Origin: an uncultured Clostridia bacterium
GTDB taxonomy: Bacteria; Bacillota; Clostridia; Oscillospirales; Acutalibacteraceae
Assembly (NCBI GenBank): GCA_947171615.1
Contig: CAMVYG010000016.1
Location: 1-18,966 of the forward strand
Direction: 5' to 3'
Length of the DNA: 18,966 nt
Under the pieces are notes generated by a model. That model had not been told where the DNA came from. It did not search any database and saw nothing but the letters and a program-made list of their open reading frames with translations. Made by a program: the position numbers and the translations under genes. This document shows, piece by piece, positions 1 through 8,748 of this stretch; positions within the stretch are counted from its first letter, which is position 1, and every line of letters starts with the position of its first letter.

Positions 1-2
1 TC

Positions 3-1421
3 TCCGTAAGCTCCGTGCCGGGGATCCGGGTAGCAGGAGTCTCCGTAAAATCCGGTGAAAAGGTGGAAGAAAACGCACCGCTTTTCCTGCTGGATGAATC
101 GGACTTAAAGGAAAAGCTGAAGGCTGCCAAAGAAGAGCTTACAAAGCTGCAGCTGGAGATCCGGGATCAGGAAAGCCGGGACGCGCTGAACGCGAAGAAC
201 CGGGAGATCACGCTGAGCAGGGCGCAGCAGGACTATGCCAGCGCTCAAAAAAGCGCCGATCAGACGGTAGAAGATGCTGCAAAGGCCTTGGAAAAGGCTA
301 AAAAGGAACTGGAAAATTATTCTCCCTCTCCTGCTCCTGACCTCTCCAGGCTTCAGGCTGCCTGTGCCGCCAAAGAAGCTGTTTTGCAGGAAGCGGAGGA
401 AGCTTTTTCTCTTCTACAGGAGGAGATGGAAGCACAGATCGTTCTGGCAAGGGAGGCCGCTGAAGCCTCCGGGGAAAGTCCGGAGGAGGCAGAGCAGAAA
501 ATCCGTGCCGAATATCAGGCGGCACTGGAGGAAGCCGCTGAAAAGGTGGAGCTTGCCCGGGAAGAGCGGCAGAAGGCTCAGGAAGCTCTTTCTCTGGCGC
601 AAAAGGGAAATGATGACTCTCAAAAACAGGCCTTGCAGGAAGCGGTAGACGTAGCCCGGCAAGCCTATGACCAGGCGGTAGAAAACCGGGAAACCGCTTT
701 GCGGGCTGCCCGGCGGGCAGTAGAGGACGCCCAGCAGGCGGAGCCTTCCGACAGCACCGGGGAAAGAAATCAAATGGCCCTGACAGCTCAGGAAGAACAA
801 GTGGAAAAATTGGAAAACCTGCTCCTTTCCGGCGGAACGGTCCGCTCTCCCCGGGCAGGCACAGTGACAGGGCTTTCCGTGGAGGTGGGCAGTCTCACAC
901 CGGATGGCGCCGCCGTTTTACTGGCCGAAAGCGGACAAAGCGCCGTCTTTACCGCTCAGGTTCCGATAAAGCAGAAAAGCTATGTGGTTCCGGGCGCGGA
1001 GGTAACTTTAAAACCCTCTGGCAGCAAGGAACCCATTACCGGGCTTACGGTGGAAGCGGTGGGAAAAAGCAGCAGTAACCCGGAGCTTTTGGACGTGACG
1101 GTTCGCCTGCCAAAGGACTCTCTGGAAATCGGGGAAACCGCCAGCCTGGAGCTTGTTCGGAAATCTCAGGAATATCCGGTAGTCGTTCCCCTCAGCGCTC
1201 TCCGGGGCGAAACCGGCGCTTACTTCTTACTGGTTCCCAGCGAGGAAAAGGGGATTCTGGGCACAGAGCTTGTGGCCAGGCACATGGATGTATCGGTATT
1301 GGAAAAGAACGACTCCTACGCCGCGCTGGACAGCGGCCTGTTCTTTTCCGACCAAAAATTTCTCACAAGCACCAGCAAGCCGGTGGGGGCAGGCGACAGA
1401 ATCCGCCTGGAAAATCCGTGA
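3..1421 (+). CDS. HlyD-family membrane fusion / efflux adaptor protein, 5' truncated
   Basis: The open frame runs in from the left edge, so the N-terminus (membrane anchor and first half of the lipoyl-like domain) is missing; the GTG at 15 is probably internal. What remains begins with the end of a biotinyl-lipoyl-like motif (GVSVKSGEKVEENAPLF). A long Glu/Lys/Ala-rich coiled-coil hairpin follows, over roughly residues 30-270 of the visible part. Then comes the returning half of the barrel-sandwich domain (SPRAGTVTGLSVEVGS) and beta-rich C-terminal domains. This domain order is typical of adaptors that bridge an exporter's membrane component and the outside; in Gram-positives they usually pair with MacB-type ABC permeases. 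The stop codon overlaps the next gene's GTG start by four bases (GTGA), implying translational coupling. The substrate is unknown. Confidence 0.85.
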   Translation, partial: SVSSVPGIRVAGVSVKSGEKVEENAPLFLLDESDLKEKLKAAKEELTKLQLEIRDQESRDALNAKNREITLSRAQQDYASAQKSADQTVEDAAKALEKAKKELENYSPSPAPDLSRLQAACAAKEAVLQEAEEAFSLLQEEMEAQIVLAREAAEASGESPEEAEQKIRAEYQAALEEAAEKVELAREERQKAQEALSLAQKGNDDSQKQALQEAVDVARQAYDQAVENRETALRAARRAVEDAQQAEPSDSTGERNQMALTAQEEQVEKLENLLLSGGTVRSPRAGTVTGLSVEVGSLTPDGAAVLLAESGQSAVFTAQVPIKQKSYVVPGAEVTLKPSGSKEPITGLTVEAVGKSSSNPELLDVTVRLPKDSLEIGETASLELVRKSQEYPVVVPLSALRGETGAYFLLVPSEEKGILGTELVARHMDVSVLEKNDSYAALDSGLFFSDQKFLTSTSKPVGAGDRIRLENP

Positions 1422-2659
1422 CCGCCCTGCGCCGCTGGAGCTGCCCTCTCCTGTGCGCTCTGCTGTTTTTCTGCCTGGCGCTCTCCCGCTCCGCTGTGAA
1501 AAGCCTGGAACAGCTTCCCGATCTCTATACCACCTTTTTCTCCGGATTCTCCCTGACAGGGAATGAGGCGCAGGCCATGGCGGAGCGGGAAAAAGAGGAG
1601 CAGCGTCCTGCCGCTTTTACCATGTGGAAGGAGGAAAAGGAGCAGTCTCTTGAAAACCCTGATTTGAACCGTTCCGCCTCGGCCGCCGTGATCTCCCTTT
1701 CCGGAAGCTCCACCCTGCTTTTTTCCTCCAGTGCGCCGCTTCTTCCGGAGGACACGGAAGGCTGCTTACTGGACGAAGCCACCGCGCAGGCTCTTTTTGG
1801 CAGTCCCGCTCCTGTAGGAGCTTCCCTTCTCTGGCGCGGACGGGCGCTTACCGTGCGGGGCATTGTGGAAACCTCCCGCCCTATTCTGCTTTGCCAGGCA
1901 GAATCAAAGGAAGAGGGACTTACCCGCCTGACCCTGCGCCCGCCGGAGGATGTTCCCCTTCGGGAAGCGCTTGCGGAATTTAGCAGCCGTCACGGGCTTT
2001 CCGGCGGCTGGGTCTCTACTCATACCTGGAAAAGCCTTGCCGGATTCTTCTCCCTGCTCTTTCCCTTCCTCCTGTTTCTTTCCCTTTTCTTTTCTCTCCT
2101 GAAAACGGCTTTTTCTTCTACAGAATTTCCCATTCCCTTTTTCCTTTCTCTTCTCATGGCCGGAGCCGTGTGGTTTTTCATGTTGTGGGTCACAGGGGTT
2201 TCCTTCCAAATCCCGGAAGAATTTTTACCCAATAAGTGGTCCGATTTTGATTTTTGGGGCCAGCTTTGGCAGCAAAAGAAGGAGGAGCTCCTTCGCTTTC
2301 TCATGGCGGAAAAAACAGAATTTGATCTCTGTCTGCTGCTTCCCACCCTACAGGCCTTTGTATTCGGGGCGCTTTCCGTGCTGCTGTTTCCGCTTTTCCT
2401 CACTTGTTATTCTAAGGAACACAGTGACAAAACAGCGGCCACATTAGAAAAGGCAGCGGTAAGAGAAACCGGCCCTACTCTCCGTTTGTGGCTGTGGTGT
2501 GCCTTTTCCCTGCTGCTTTCCTTTCTCGCCTCTATTTCTCTGCATTCAGCTTTAGCAAAAGACCGGCTGCTGTGGCTTTGCTTTCCCGTTTACTTCATTC
2601 TTTCATATCTTTCTAAAACGCTGATCCATACTGTAACGCAATGGAGGACAGAAACATGA
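1418..2659 (+). CDS. Membrane protein with MacB-like extracytoplasmic domain (ABC permease-like)
   Basis: 413 residues starting at a GTG that overlaps the upstream adaptor's stop. One hydrophobic segment lies near residues 7-23. A soluble region of about 180 residues follows, with hallmarks of a MacB periplasmic-core-like domain: NPDLNRSASAAVISLSG, then GCLLDEATAQALFGS and LTVRGIVE. The C-terminal part has about five hydrophobic segments (about 207-228, 239-259, 309-330, 355-375, 384-399). Classical MacB/FtsX permeases have one TM before and three after the core, so the extra helices and the weak match there are unusual. With the adaptor it probably forms an exporter or envelope-stress complex. 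No ATPase is visible and it would have to lie upstream of the window. Family assignment of the core domain is fairly good; the function is not established. Confidence 0.7.
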   Translation: MTALRRWSCPLLCALLFFCLALSRSAVKSLEQLPDLYTTFFSGFSLTGNEAQAMAEREKEEQRPAAFTMWKEEKEQSLENPDLNRSASAAVISLSGSSTLLFSSSAPLLPEDTEGCLLDEATAQALFGSPAPVGASLLWRGRALTVRGIVETSRPILLCQAESKEEGLTRLTLRPPEDVPLREALAEFSSRHGLSGGWVSTHTWKSLAGFFSLLFPFLLFLSLFFSLLKTAFSSTEFPIPFFLSLLMAGAVWFFMLWVTGVSFQIPEEFLPNKWSDFDFWGQLWQQKKEELLRFLMAEKTEFDLCLLLPTLQAFVFGALSVLLFPLFLTCYSKEHSDKTAATLEKAAVRETGPTLRLWLWCAFSLLLSFLASISLHSALAKDRLLWLCFPVYFILSYLSKTLIHTVTQWRTET

Positions 2660-2660
2660 T

Positions 2661-2706
2661 AAAAAGCACGGCGGAACCCTTCTAAACGGGTTCCGCCGTG
2701 CTTTTT
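2661..2706. terminator. Bidirectional Rho-independent terminator between convergent genes
   Basis: A perfect 19-bp inverted repeat (2661-2679 with 2688-2706) has an 8-base loop. It is bounded by an A-run on the left and a T-run on the right, so it gives a GC-rich hairpin plus U-tract on both strands. It starts 2 bases after the + strand membrane gene and lies about 87 bases past the stop of the - strand phosphorylase-like gene, so it can end both transcripts. Confidence 0.95.
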
Positions 2707-2792
2707 GTTAAAGAAAAGAAATTCGGTCACAAATCAGGAGATCATGGCTGTTGGCCAAGGCGGGTTGTTTTTAGAAAAACAGCTTGAGATAA

Positions 2793-5700
2793 TTATTGTT
2801 TCGCCGCCGCGATCCGCTCCATTTTCACCCGCAGCTCCCGCACTTTGCCATCCCGCACCGCACGGGCCTGGGGCTCCGGCAAAAAGCCGCTCTGTATTTC
2901 TTCCGTGCGCCCATCCCGATAGGTCAGCTTATATCCTGTGGCTCCGGTTTGATGGGGCGCCAGAGCTTTACAGCCCTGCGCATCATAGATCACCTTTATA
3001 TTCCCCAGGAACGCAGCCTCCACCCGGCCGTTCTCCGGCATCAGATACTCCGGAATGCAGGGGGAAAGCTCCATGCGCAGCTCCCCGTTTTCCAGGCGGA
3101 AGGGACGCCCGCCAAAGAACATCAACTGCCAGATCTGCATAAATTCCGCCGTGGAGCCGGAAAGCCGTGCCACAAAGCCCCTGCCGTGGACGGCGGGATC
3201 GGGATTGGCGGAAGAGGCCAGGAAAGAAACATTCTCCAACGGACTGCGCCCGTACTGTTCCCAATCCAGGAATGGAATAGCCGCATCGTGAAGCGCCTCT
3301 CCAAAATCCTCATACAGTCCGCTTTTCAGCAGTTCCAGCAAATACTTGTATTCCATATGGAGCCAGATTGATTCATTTTCCAGCCAACCGGGAGTAAAGG
3401 CCTTGGCTCTTCCCACCTCAAAGCTCACATCCCGCAGACTGGCGTTTACCTTATACATATGAAGCTTTTCGTCATACAGCGGGCTTTGCTTCACCAGCCG
3501 GTGCAACTCCCGCTTCTTTTCCGTTTCATTGGCAAGCTTCAGGTAGTGAACCGGCCCTTCCAGGAACAGCGGCATGGCCTCAGGCTGAAGCCGGGTGGGC
3601 ATGGGGCCTTCTTCCGTATCCTCCACGGCGGTGGCGGTAAAGGTAAAGTAGGTGGGGATCACTCCGCCGCCAAAGCCGCAGGCCGCCTCGATCCCCTTCT
3701 GCACCGCCGCTTCCAGCCTGGAAAGCATTTCGCTGAGCTCCTTGCTGTCTGCCGCTTTCCGGGCTCCCTGATAGCCTCCTTCGGTTTTCGCCCGGTAGGC
3801 TTCCTTCAGAAGATTCATCTGATCCCAGCGGGCATAGCTTTCCTGCCGGGTGGAAAGGATCTGATCGATCCCGGAAAGCAGAGAAACGATCTCATCATAC
3901 AGCTCTACGCTGCCTGCATGGACTTCCAGCGCCTCTATGGTAAACCGCAGCAACCGGGCCAGCTCACAACTCTCCGCCATGGAGGAGCCAAAAAGACCCG
4001 GAAGGCCGTTTAACGCATCGTACCAGCCGGGCTTTCCGCCCTCCATCTCCACGCCCATACCGGCAGGGTCCAGCGTGGCTGTTTTCAGGGTGCACAGAAG
4101 GATCATCTTTTCTATCAGGGTGCTTCTTGCCTCCTGCCCGTCTGCCGTGCGCATCCACTTATATGTAGTTTCCCTTGCCTCCGGAGCCAGCGCATGGTAT
4201 TGGCGCAGCCCGTTTTTCGTCATTTCATACCGCTTTACTCTGGGATTGATGCGCACTTTTGCTTCATAATAGCGGTACCGGCGGTCTTCAAACAGCAGAT
4301 TTTCCTTTTCTTCCGGGAATACGCTGAGATAGGCCTCCACAAGATCCAGATTATAGGTCCAGTGGTCGCTCCAATAGCCCTCTCCGAACTCCGCATTGGC
4401 TTCGCTTTCCGCCGCGCACACCGCCTGCGCCGTAAACGCTTTGGCCTCCTCTTTGCTCATGCCCCAATCCTCTGCCGCCATGGACAGCTTACCCGGCGTA
4501 AAGGGCTGGGAAAGAATATCCTCCGCCTGAGGAGCCTTTTGCAGAAGAAGCTTTTTCGCCTCTTCAGACAGGGTAAAGGTGCTGTGTGTGACCACCAGTG
4601 GGTTATAGCCATCGGTCTGGATCAAATCGAAAAAGGTATGGATATTCTCTCTCCCCAGCTTTGGCGTAAACAGCACATCGCTGCGGCGGTTCTGGTTTAC
4701 ATCCCGGAAATTGCCGTTTCCCTGGGCATAATATTCCCGGCCCAGAGAGAAGTAGTTATACTCCCGCTCCGGATCGCCGTGCTTTCTGGAATAGAGATAG
4801 AAGGGCACTTCCTTTTCCCCATCTGTAAAAAGTATGGGCGCTCCACCCCGGAGCAGGTTATCCAGATAAGCCTGCTGGCTGTAGGCGTCAAACACTGGAT
4901 CCGCCGTTTTACAGGCGGCCCTGGCGCACAGTTCTCTTACCACCCGGGCTTCTTCCTCCCGCTTTTCGTCCGCCCAATTTTTATCCGCGGCTCTTTGCGC
5001 GAGATCCGCCGCCCTGTCTTTGCTTTCCGCCTGACCGTACAGGCAGGTAAGCCGCAGCGCTTCTCCCGGCTGCAGCACCGCCGCTTTCGGCAGGAAGCAG
5101 CAGGGGAACAGATTTTGGGTGATCTGGGGCATGGCGCAAAGCTCAGAAAGAGAGCGCTCCAAAAATCCGTGGGGCATTGCCAAAGAGGTGTCCTCCCCAA
5201 AAACCAGGGAGGGATTCACCAACGGCTTTAAAGAATTTCCCGCTTCGTCCCAGGCAAGGCAGAAATTTCCGCCCTCCACCTGAGTGACCATAGCGGTATC
5301 TGCCATAGAAGCCCGCACCCGGAAATAGGCATGGCCCGTTTCGGCGTCCTCCACCTGCATCCAGGCCTTGGCCAGATTGGCCTCGTTTTTCAGCGTATCA
5401 TGGCTGATCCCATAGGGCACAAGGGCGGGCATGCCGTCCAAAAGTTCCAGCTGCAAAGGCTTTTCCCCGGTATTTTGCAGAGTGAGCACTCTGCACAGAG
5501 CGGGAGAACGCTCTCCCGGTATGCCGAAGTAAAGGGCGGAGGCGGAAAGCTCTTCCTCCGCGCAGGTAATCTCCACCTCGCTCATGCCGATGTGCATGTC
5601 GCACTGCCGGGTAAACAGCTCTTTATAGCGGCCGTCAATTTTACAGAAGGTGCGAAAACCGGTACGGCTTACATCGCGGTAGGATACATGGGCGGGACAA

Positions 5701-5879
5701 AATTCCATGATGGGATGGTCTTTATCCGACACGCCAAAGCTGCATACAGCCTGCCCCCGGTTATTGTAGTAGCACCAGATGGGCACGCCCAATTCTCCGC
5801 CGATTCCCGGCAGGAAGCTGGAAAAGGTAGGCTTTTCCTGATAATTTTTTATGACAAACCTGTTTCTCTCGTCAAACAT
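2793..5879 (-). CDS. Large GH94/GH161-like glucan phosphorylase family protein
   Basis: 1028 residues with no signal peptide, so cytosolic. The N-terminal beta-sandwich region has the pattern I associate with proteins annotated as cellobiose or oligoglucan phosphorylases (FLPGIGGELGVPIW, SFGVSDKDHPIMEF, LLDGMPALVPYG at about 147-157). The (alpha/alpha)6-barrel part shows a strongly conserved-looking segment GNFRDVNQNRR (389-399), WSDHWTYNLDL (503-513) and GKPGWYDALNGLPGLFGS (615-632). Asp621 in the last sits where GH94 enzymes have the DWND general acid, so I suggest it as the acid. Length fits large oligoglucan phosphorylases (GH94 beta-1,2 type, GH149, GH161 beta-1,3 type) rather than cellobiose phosphorylase (about 800 residues). 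It would convert beta-glucan oligosaccharides plus phosphate to glucose-1-phosphate. It starts 20 bases after the GH94 gene and has a GGAGAGG ribosome binding site. Linkage specificity cannot be read from the sequence. Confidence 0.75.
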   Translation of the reverse strand: MFDERNRFVIKNYQEKPTFSSFLPGIGGELGVPIWCYYNNRGQAVCSFGVSDKDHPIMEFCPAHVSYRDVSRTGFRTFCKIDGRYKELFTRQCDMHIGMSEVEITCAEEELSASALYFGIPGERSPALCRVLTLQNTGEKPLQLELLDGMPALVPYGISHDTLKNEANLAKAWMQVEDAETGHAYFRVRASMADTAMVTQVEGGNFCLAWDEAGNSLKPLVNPSLVFGEDTSLAMPHGFLERSLSELCAMPQITQNLFPCCFLPKAAVLQPGEALRLTCLYGQAESKDRAADLAQRAADKNWADEKREEEARVVRELCARAACKTADPVFDAYSQQAYLDNLLRGGAPILFTDGEKEVPFYLYSRKHGDPEREYNYFSLGREYYAQGNGNFRDVNQNRRSDVLFTPKLGRENIHTFFDLIQTDGYNPLVVTHSTFTLSEEAKKLLLQKAPQAEDILSQPFTPGKLSMAAEDWGMSKEEAKAFTAQAVCAAESEANAEFGEGYWSDHWTYNLDLVEAYLSVFPEEKENLLFEDRRYRYYEAKVRINPRVKRYEMTKNGLRQYHALAPEARETTYKWMRTADGQEARSTLIEKMILLCTLKTATLDPAGMGVEMEGGKPGWYDALNGLPGLFGSSMAESCELARLLRFTIEALEVHAGSVELYDEIVSLLSGIDQILSTRQESYARWDQMNLLKEAYRAKTEGGYQGARKAADSKELSEMLSRLEAAVQKGIEAACGFGGGVIPTYFTFTATAVEDTEEGPMPTRLQPEAMPLFLEGPVHYLKLANETEKKRELHRLVKQSPLYDEKLHMYKVNASLRDVSFEVGRAKAFTPGWLENESIWLHMEYKYLLELLKSGLYEDFGEALHDAAIPFLDWEQYGRSPLENVSFLASSANPDPAVHGRGFVARLSGSTAEFMQIWQLMFFGGRPFRLENGELRMELSPCIPEYLMPENGRVEAAFLGNIKVIYDAQGCKALAPHQTGATGYKLTYRDGRTEEIQSGFLPEPQARAVRDGKVRELRVKMERIAAAKQ

Positions 5880-5899
5880 ATACGCTCTGTCCTCTCCTT

Positions 5900-8512
5900 T
5901 TATTTTGCAGCCAGCTTTACCGTGATGGTAAGCTCTCCCGCCGGAAGCTCCTTTGCAGGGATCACAAGCTCTGTTCCCTGTCCCGCCCAGGTCTGACCGC
6001 CGCAGATAACCGACTGGATCATATACTCACCCCAGTCCAGCCTGTCAGGATTTTCATAACAAACATGCAGGGTATGCCCGGCGCTGGCGCAGGTGATCTC
6101 CGCTTTGCCGTCCGCCGTGAACTGCCCCGCTGTCAGCTTGGGGGCAAGCACCAAATCTCCCGCCTTGCCACGCACGCCAAAGGCCTGGGTCTGCAAGGTC
6201 AGCAGCCACCAGCTTCCCGCCCCGGTCAAATAGGGGTACATACCCCGGCCCCGGTCGTCAAAATATTCCGGAATGCCGGGCAGTATCCGGCTTTTTTCAA
6301 AACGGCTGCTCTGCCGGTACAGATTTTCAAGCACCTTCCAGCCCTCTTTCGCGAAACCCCGGGAATACAGGGCATAGGCATACATCACCGCCATATGGCA
6401 GAACACCGCGCCGTTTTCCTTGTGTCCGTAAGCAAAGCCAAACATCCGGCCCATATCCAGCTTAACTTCTTCAAAATCCGTATTCAGGCAGTAGCCGCCC
6501 CGGTTTTCATCATAGAGATACCGATCTGCCGCCTCTACGATCTCCTGGGCTTTGGGGCCGTCTGCCGTGCCGGAAAGCAGGCAGAACACCTGGCCGGTAA
6601 GCATCATGCGGGGCTTCCCGTTGTGAACGCCCTCCACGGCCCTGCCGGAATCGTCATAATAGCTGTTAAACCAGTGGCGTCCCTCGCCGTCTCCCGTCCA
6701 TTCCGTTTCCCGGATATGCTTCCACAACCAGTCTCTCATACTCAGCATACGGTCAGTAAGGTGGGAAAGAGAGGCTTCCGCCTTTTCCGTATTAGTGCTG
6801 GCGGCGGAGCAGTACTCATAAAGAGCCTGCTGCATCTGCTTCGGCGAACCAAAGCCGCTTTCCAGCAGGGAAAGAAGGGGCTTTGCAAGAGAAACCGTTT
6901 TCTGCCCCTGCTGCTCCAAGCGCTTCAGCAGAGTGGAAAGAGTGGCAAAATTCCCGGCATAGGCAGCGGTAAAGGCCACGCTCTCACCCCGGCTGCGGGC
7001 CATATCCAGCCCGTCGTTCCAGTCGGCGCCCCGCAGCCGCATATGACCATGCTCTCCCACGTCAAAAAAGGCCGTAACTGCCTGGATCAGCAAATGCTCC
7101 AGCACCGTGCCGCTGTGAGAGGCTCCCGCGTCTACCCGGGGGCCGCCTTCTCCCCGGAAGGCCAGCGTATCTGCAAAATAGGGCTGCTCCTCCAGCAAGA
7201 AATCATCGTCCCCTGTTTCGTCCAAATAGAGGTTTACCGTGAGCAGCGGCCAGAATCCGTGATCCATCCACACTCTGGGAATATTGTTCCGGTCTGCTTT
7301 GAACTCTCCGGGCTTTGTACCGATGATGGTGGCGTTGGTACCGTCTGTGCGCACGCCCGCGAAGTAGCACAGCAGATCATTTCGGGTAGCGGCAGGGTCG
7401 GTCAGGAGCAGGGCAAGACTGTCCTGCCAGAGATCCCGCCAGCCTCTGCCGCCCCTGCCGTAATCGTGATGGGGCAGGAAGCTGCACCCGCAGATCCGCC
7501 GGAGCAGGGGCTGGATCCCCACCCAGCGCATCCAGGCGTCAAACTCAGTATCTCCCGTGTGGAAATGCTGAGAGGCAGCTTTCTGCCACCAGTCCTTTGT
7601 CTTTTCCAGCTGGGCCTCCACCCCGGCGGCGGTCAGGTAAGGCGCAGGATCATCGTCTACCGCCAGAACCACCTGGTAGCGCCGGGTCTCTCCGGGGGCA
7701 AGGGTGGTCTCACGGAAGAACAGGGACGCCACCGCTTCCCCTCCCTGTGCGGTATCTCCTTCCCGCAGCAGGGAAACACCCTCCAGCTCTGTCAGCGCCT
7801 GGGGCCAGTCATAACTGCCGCAGCCTACAAAATCCCGTACCAGAGGCAGGAAGCCTGCCGGAGCGGCTCCGTTCTCCTCCGCCCCCCAAACACGGTAGGT
7901 AATTTCCCCCTTCTGATGTCCCCGCTCGTCAAAGGTCAAGGTGGGGTGAAGATCTACTCCAAATTTTGTCAGTGTGATCCGGTGCAGCAGACTGGTAACG
8001 TGCCGGTGGTCCCGAATGTTATCGGCGGAACGTCCATACAGGGGGATCGCCGCCACAGGGGAAAAGGTAAAGGGGGACGTTCCTGTATTCGTCAGGGAAA
8101 CCTGCAAAATCTCCACACGGTCCTGCCCTGCCGGAACAAAGCTCAGCGTTTCTGCCCGAAGTCCATCGGCGCTTTCCCGGGTAAGCTTCTGCCACAAAAG
8201 GCCCCCTGTCAAGGTGGAAGTTTCCGTTTCGTCCGCCCGCTGAGCGGCGCTTTTCCCCGTTACGGACCAGGGCTTTTCCCCTTTTCGGCAGACCCAGAAA
8301 TTCCGGGTGGCCGTGCTTTCCTGTAAGGTCTCCGCGCTGGCCGGAGCTAGCAGGAAGGTATTTTGATCGGTTTTGCAGTCTCCCGCAAGCAACGGAGTAA
8401 TGCTGGACATCATCCCGCCCTCGTTGACCAGCGGAAAATACGCCTCCGGGCATCGCTGAGCGTCCGTCAGCAAAAAATCCCCTTGTCCGTTCAGAAATTT
8501 CAAAGCTTCCAT
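5900..8512 (-). CDS. GH94 family disaccharide/oligosaccharide phosphorylase
   Basis: 870 residues from the ATG at 8512, no signal peptide. GH94 features: HHDYGRGGRGWRDLWQDSL (348-366), GVRTDGTNATIIGTKPGEF (386-404), VWMDHGFWP (414-422), and ADWNDGLD (496-503), whose Asp500 matches the general acid of cellobiose phosphorylases. It catalyses reversible phosphorolysis of a beta-linked glucoside or amino-glucoside, releasing a sugar-1-phosphate. The length lies between cellobiose or chitobiose phosphorylases (about 800) and laminaribiose phosphorylase (about 910). The frame stays open to 8746, but I reject the extension: it contains a terminator and a near-consensus promoter, the ATG at 8512 has an AGGCGG site 7 bases upstream, and the residues from there on look like a family N-terminus. 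First gene of a two-gene unit. Substrate not determined; cellobiose, laminaribiose or chitobiose are all possible. Confidence 0.85.
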   Translation of the reverse strand: MEALKFLNGQGDFLLTDAQRCPEAYFPLVNEGGMMSSITPLLAGDCKTDQNTFLLAPASAETLQESTATRNFWVCRKGEKPWSVTGKSAAQRADETETSTLTGGLLWQKLTRESADGLRAETLSFVPAGQDRVEILQVSLTNTGTSPFTFSPVAAIPLYGRSADNIRDHRHVTSLLHRITLTKFGVDLHPTLTFDERGHQKGEITYRVWGAEENGAAPAGFLPLVRDFVGCGSYDWPQALTELEGVSLLREGDTAQGGEAVASLFFRETTLAPGETRRYQVVLAVDDDPAPYLTAAGVEAQLEKTKDWWQKAASQHFHTGDTEFDAWMRWVGIQPLLRRICGCSFLPHHDYGRGGRGWRDLWQDSLALLLTDPAATRNDLLCYFAGVRTDGTNATIIGTKPGEFKADRNNIPRVWMDHGFWPLLTVNLYLDETGDDDFLLEEQPYFADTLAFRGEGGPRVDAGASHSGTVLEHLLIQAVTAFFDVGEHGHMRLRGADWNDGLDMARSRGESVAFTAAYAGNFATLSTLLKRLEQQGQKTVSLAKPLLSLLESGFGSPKQMQQALYEYCSAASTNTEKAEASLSHLTDRMLSMRDWLWKHIRETEWTGDGEGRHWFNSYYDDSGRAVEGVHNGKPRMMLTGQVFCLLSGTADGPKAQEIVEAADRYLYDENRGGYCLNTDFEEVKLDMGRMFGFAYGHKENGAVFCHMAVMYAYALYSRGFAKEGWKVLENLYRQSSRFEKSRILPGIPEYFDDRGRGMYPYLTGAGSWWLLTLQTQAFGVRGKAGDLVLAPKLTAGQFTADGKAEITCASAGHTLHVCYENPDRLDWGEYMIQSVICGGQTWAGQGTELVIPAKELPAGELTITVKLAAK

Positions 8513-8569
8513 TTTATCGCCGCCTTTTTTCATAAATTCAAGAGCATAATGCACTTTATTTCTGGTAAT

Positions 8570-8598
8570 AATGTACCGCAAATTTTCCGTTCCGTCAA
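8570..8598 (-). promoter_or_regulatory. Sigma-A type promoter for the phosphorylase unit
   Basis: On the - strand, TTGACG (8598-8593) is followed after exactly 17 bases by TACATT (8575-8570). It leaves a leader of about 50 bases before the ATG at 8512. A short GGTA-N6-TACC inverted repeat spans the -10 box and could be a regulator site. Confidence 0.75.
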
Positions 8599-8688
8599 GT
8601 GATTTTCCCCAACCAGAAAAAGCGGCACGAAGCTTTTCACAGCGTTTGTTGGAGCAGGGTGCGCCTTTCGCAAGGCTGCTTTGAACAT

Positions 8689-8719
8689 AAAAAACACGGT
8701 GGTCTCTTGCTCCACCGTG
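8689..8719 (-). terminator. Rho-independent terminator after the DUF1638 gene
   Basis: On the - strand an 8-bp perfect stem (CACGGTGG / CCACCGTG, 9-base loop) is followed directly by six T. It starts about 30 bases after the DUF1638 stop codon and separates that gene from the downstream phosphorylase promoter. Confidence 0.85.
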
Positions 8720-8748
8720 CTCCATCAGGGAAAGCAGAAAATTCATTG

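Noticed and set aside
2705..3142. 145-codon + strand frame after the bidirectional terminator
   Set aside because: It starts within the terminator hairpin and runs antisense over the phosphorylase-like gene; Pro/Arg-rich, with no motif.
4194..5231. 345-codon + strand open frame within the large phosphorylase-like gene
   Set aside because: Antisense shadow; composition and lack of motifs do not resemble a real protein.
6065..8326. 753-codon open frame on the + strand opposite the GH94 gene
   Set aside because: Antisense shadow of a GC-rich gene; low-complexity His/Gly/Arg/Pro-rich product with no family motif and no ribosome binding site, while the - strand encodes a clear GH94 enzyme.
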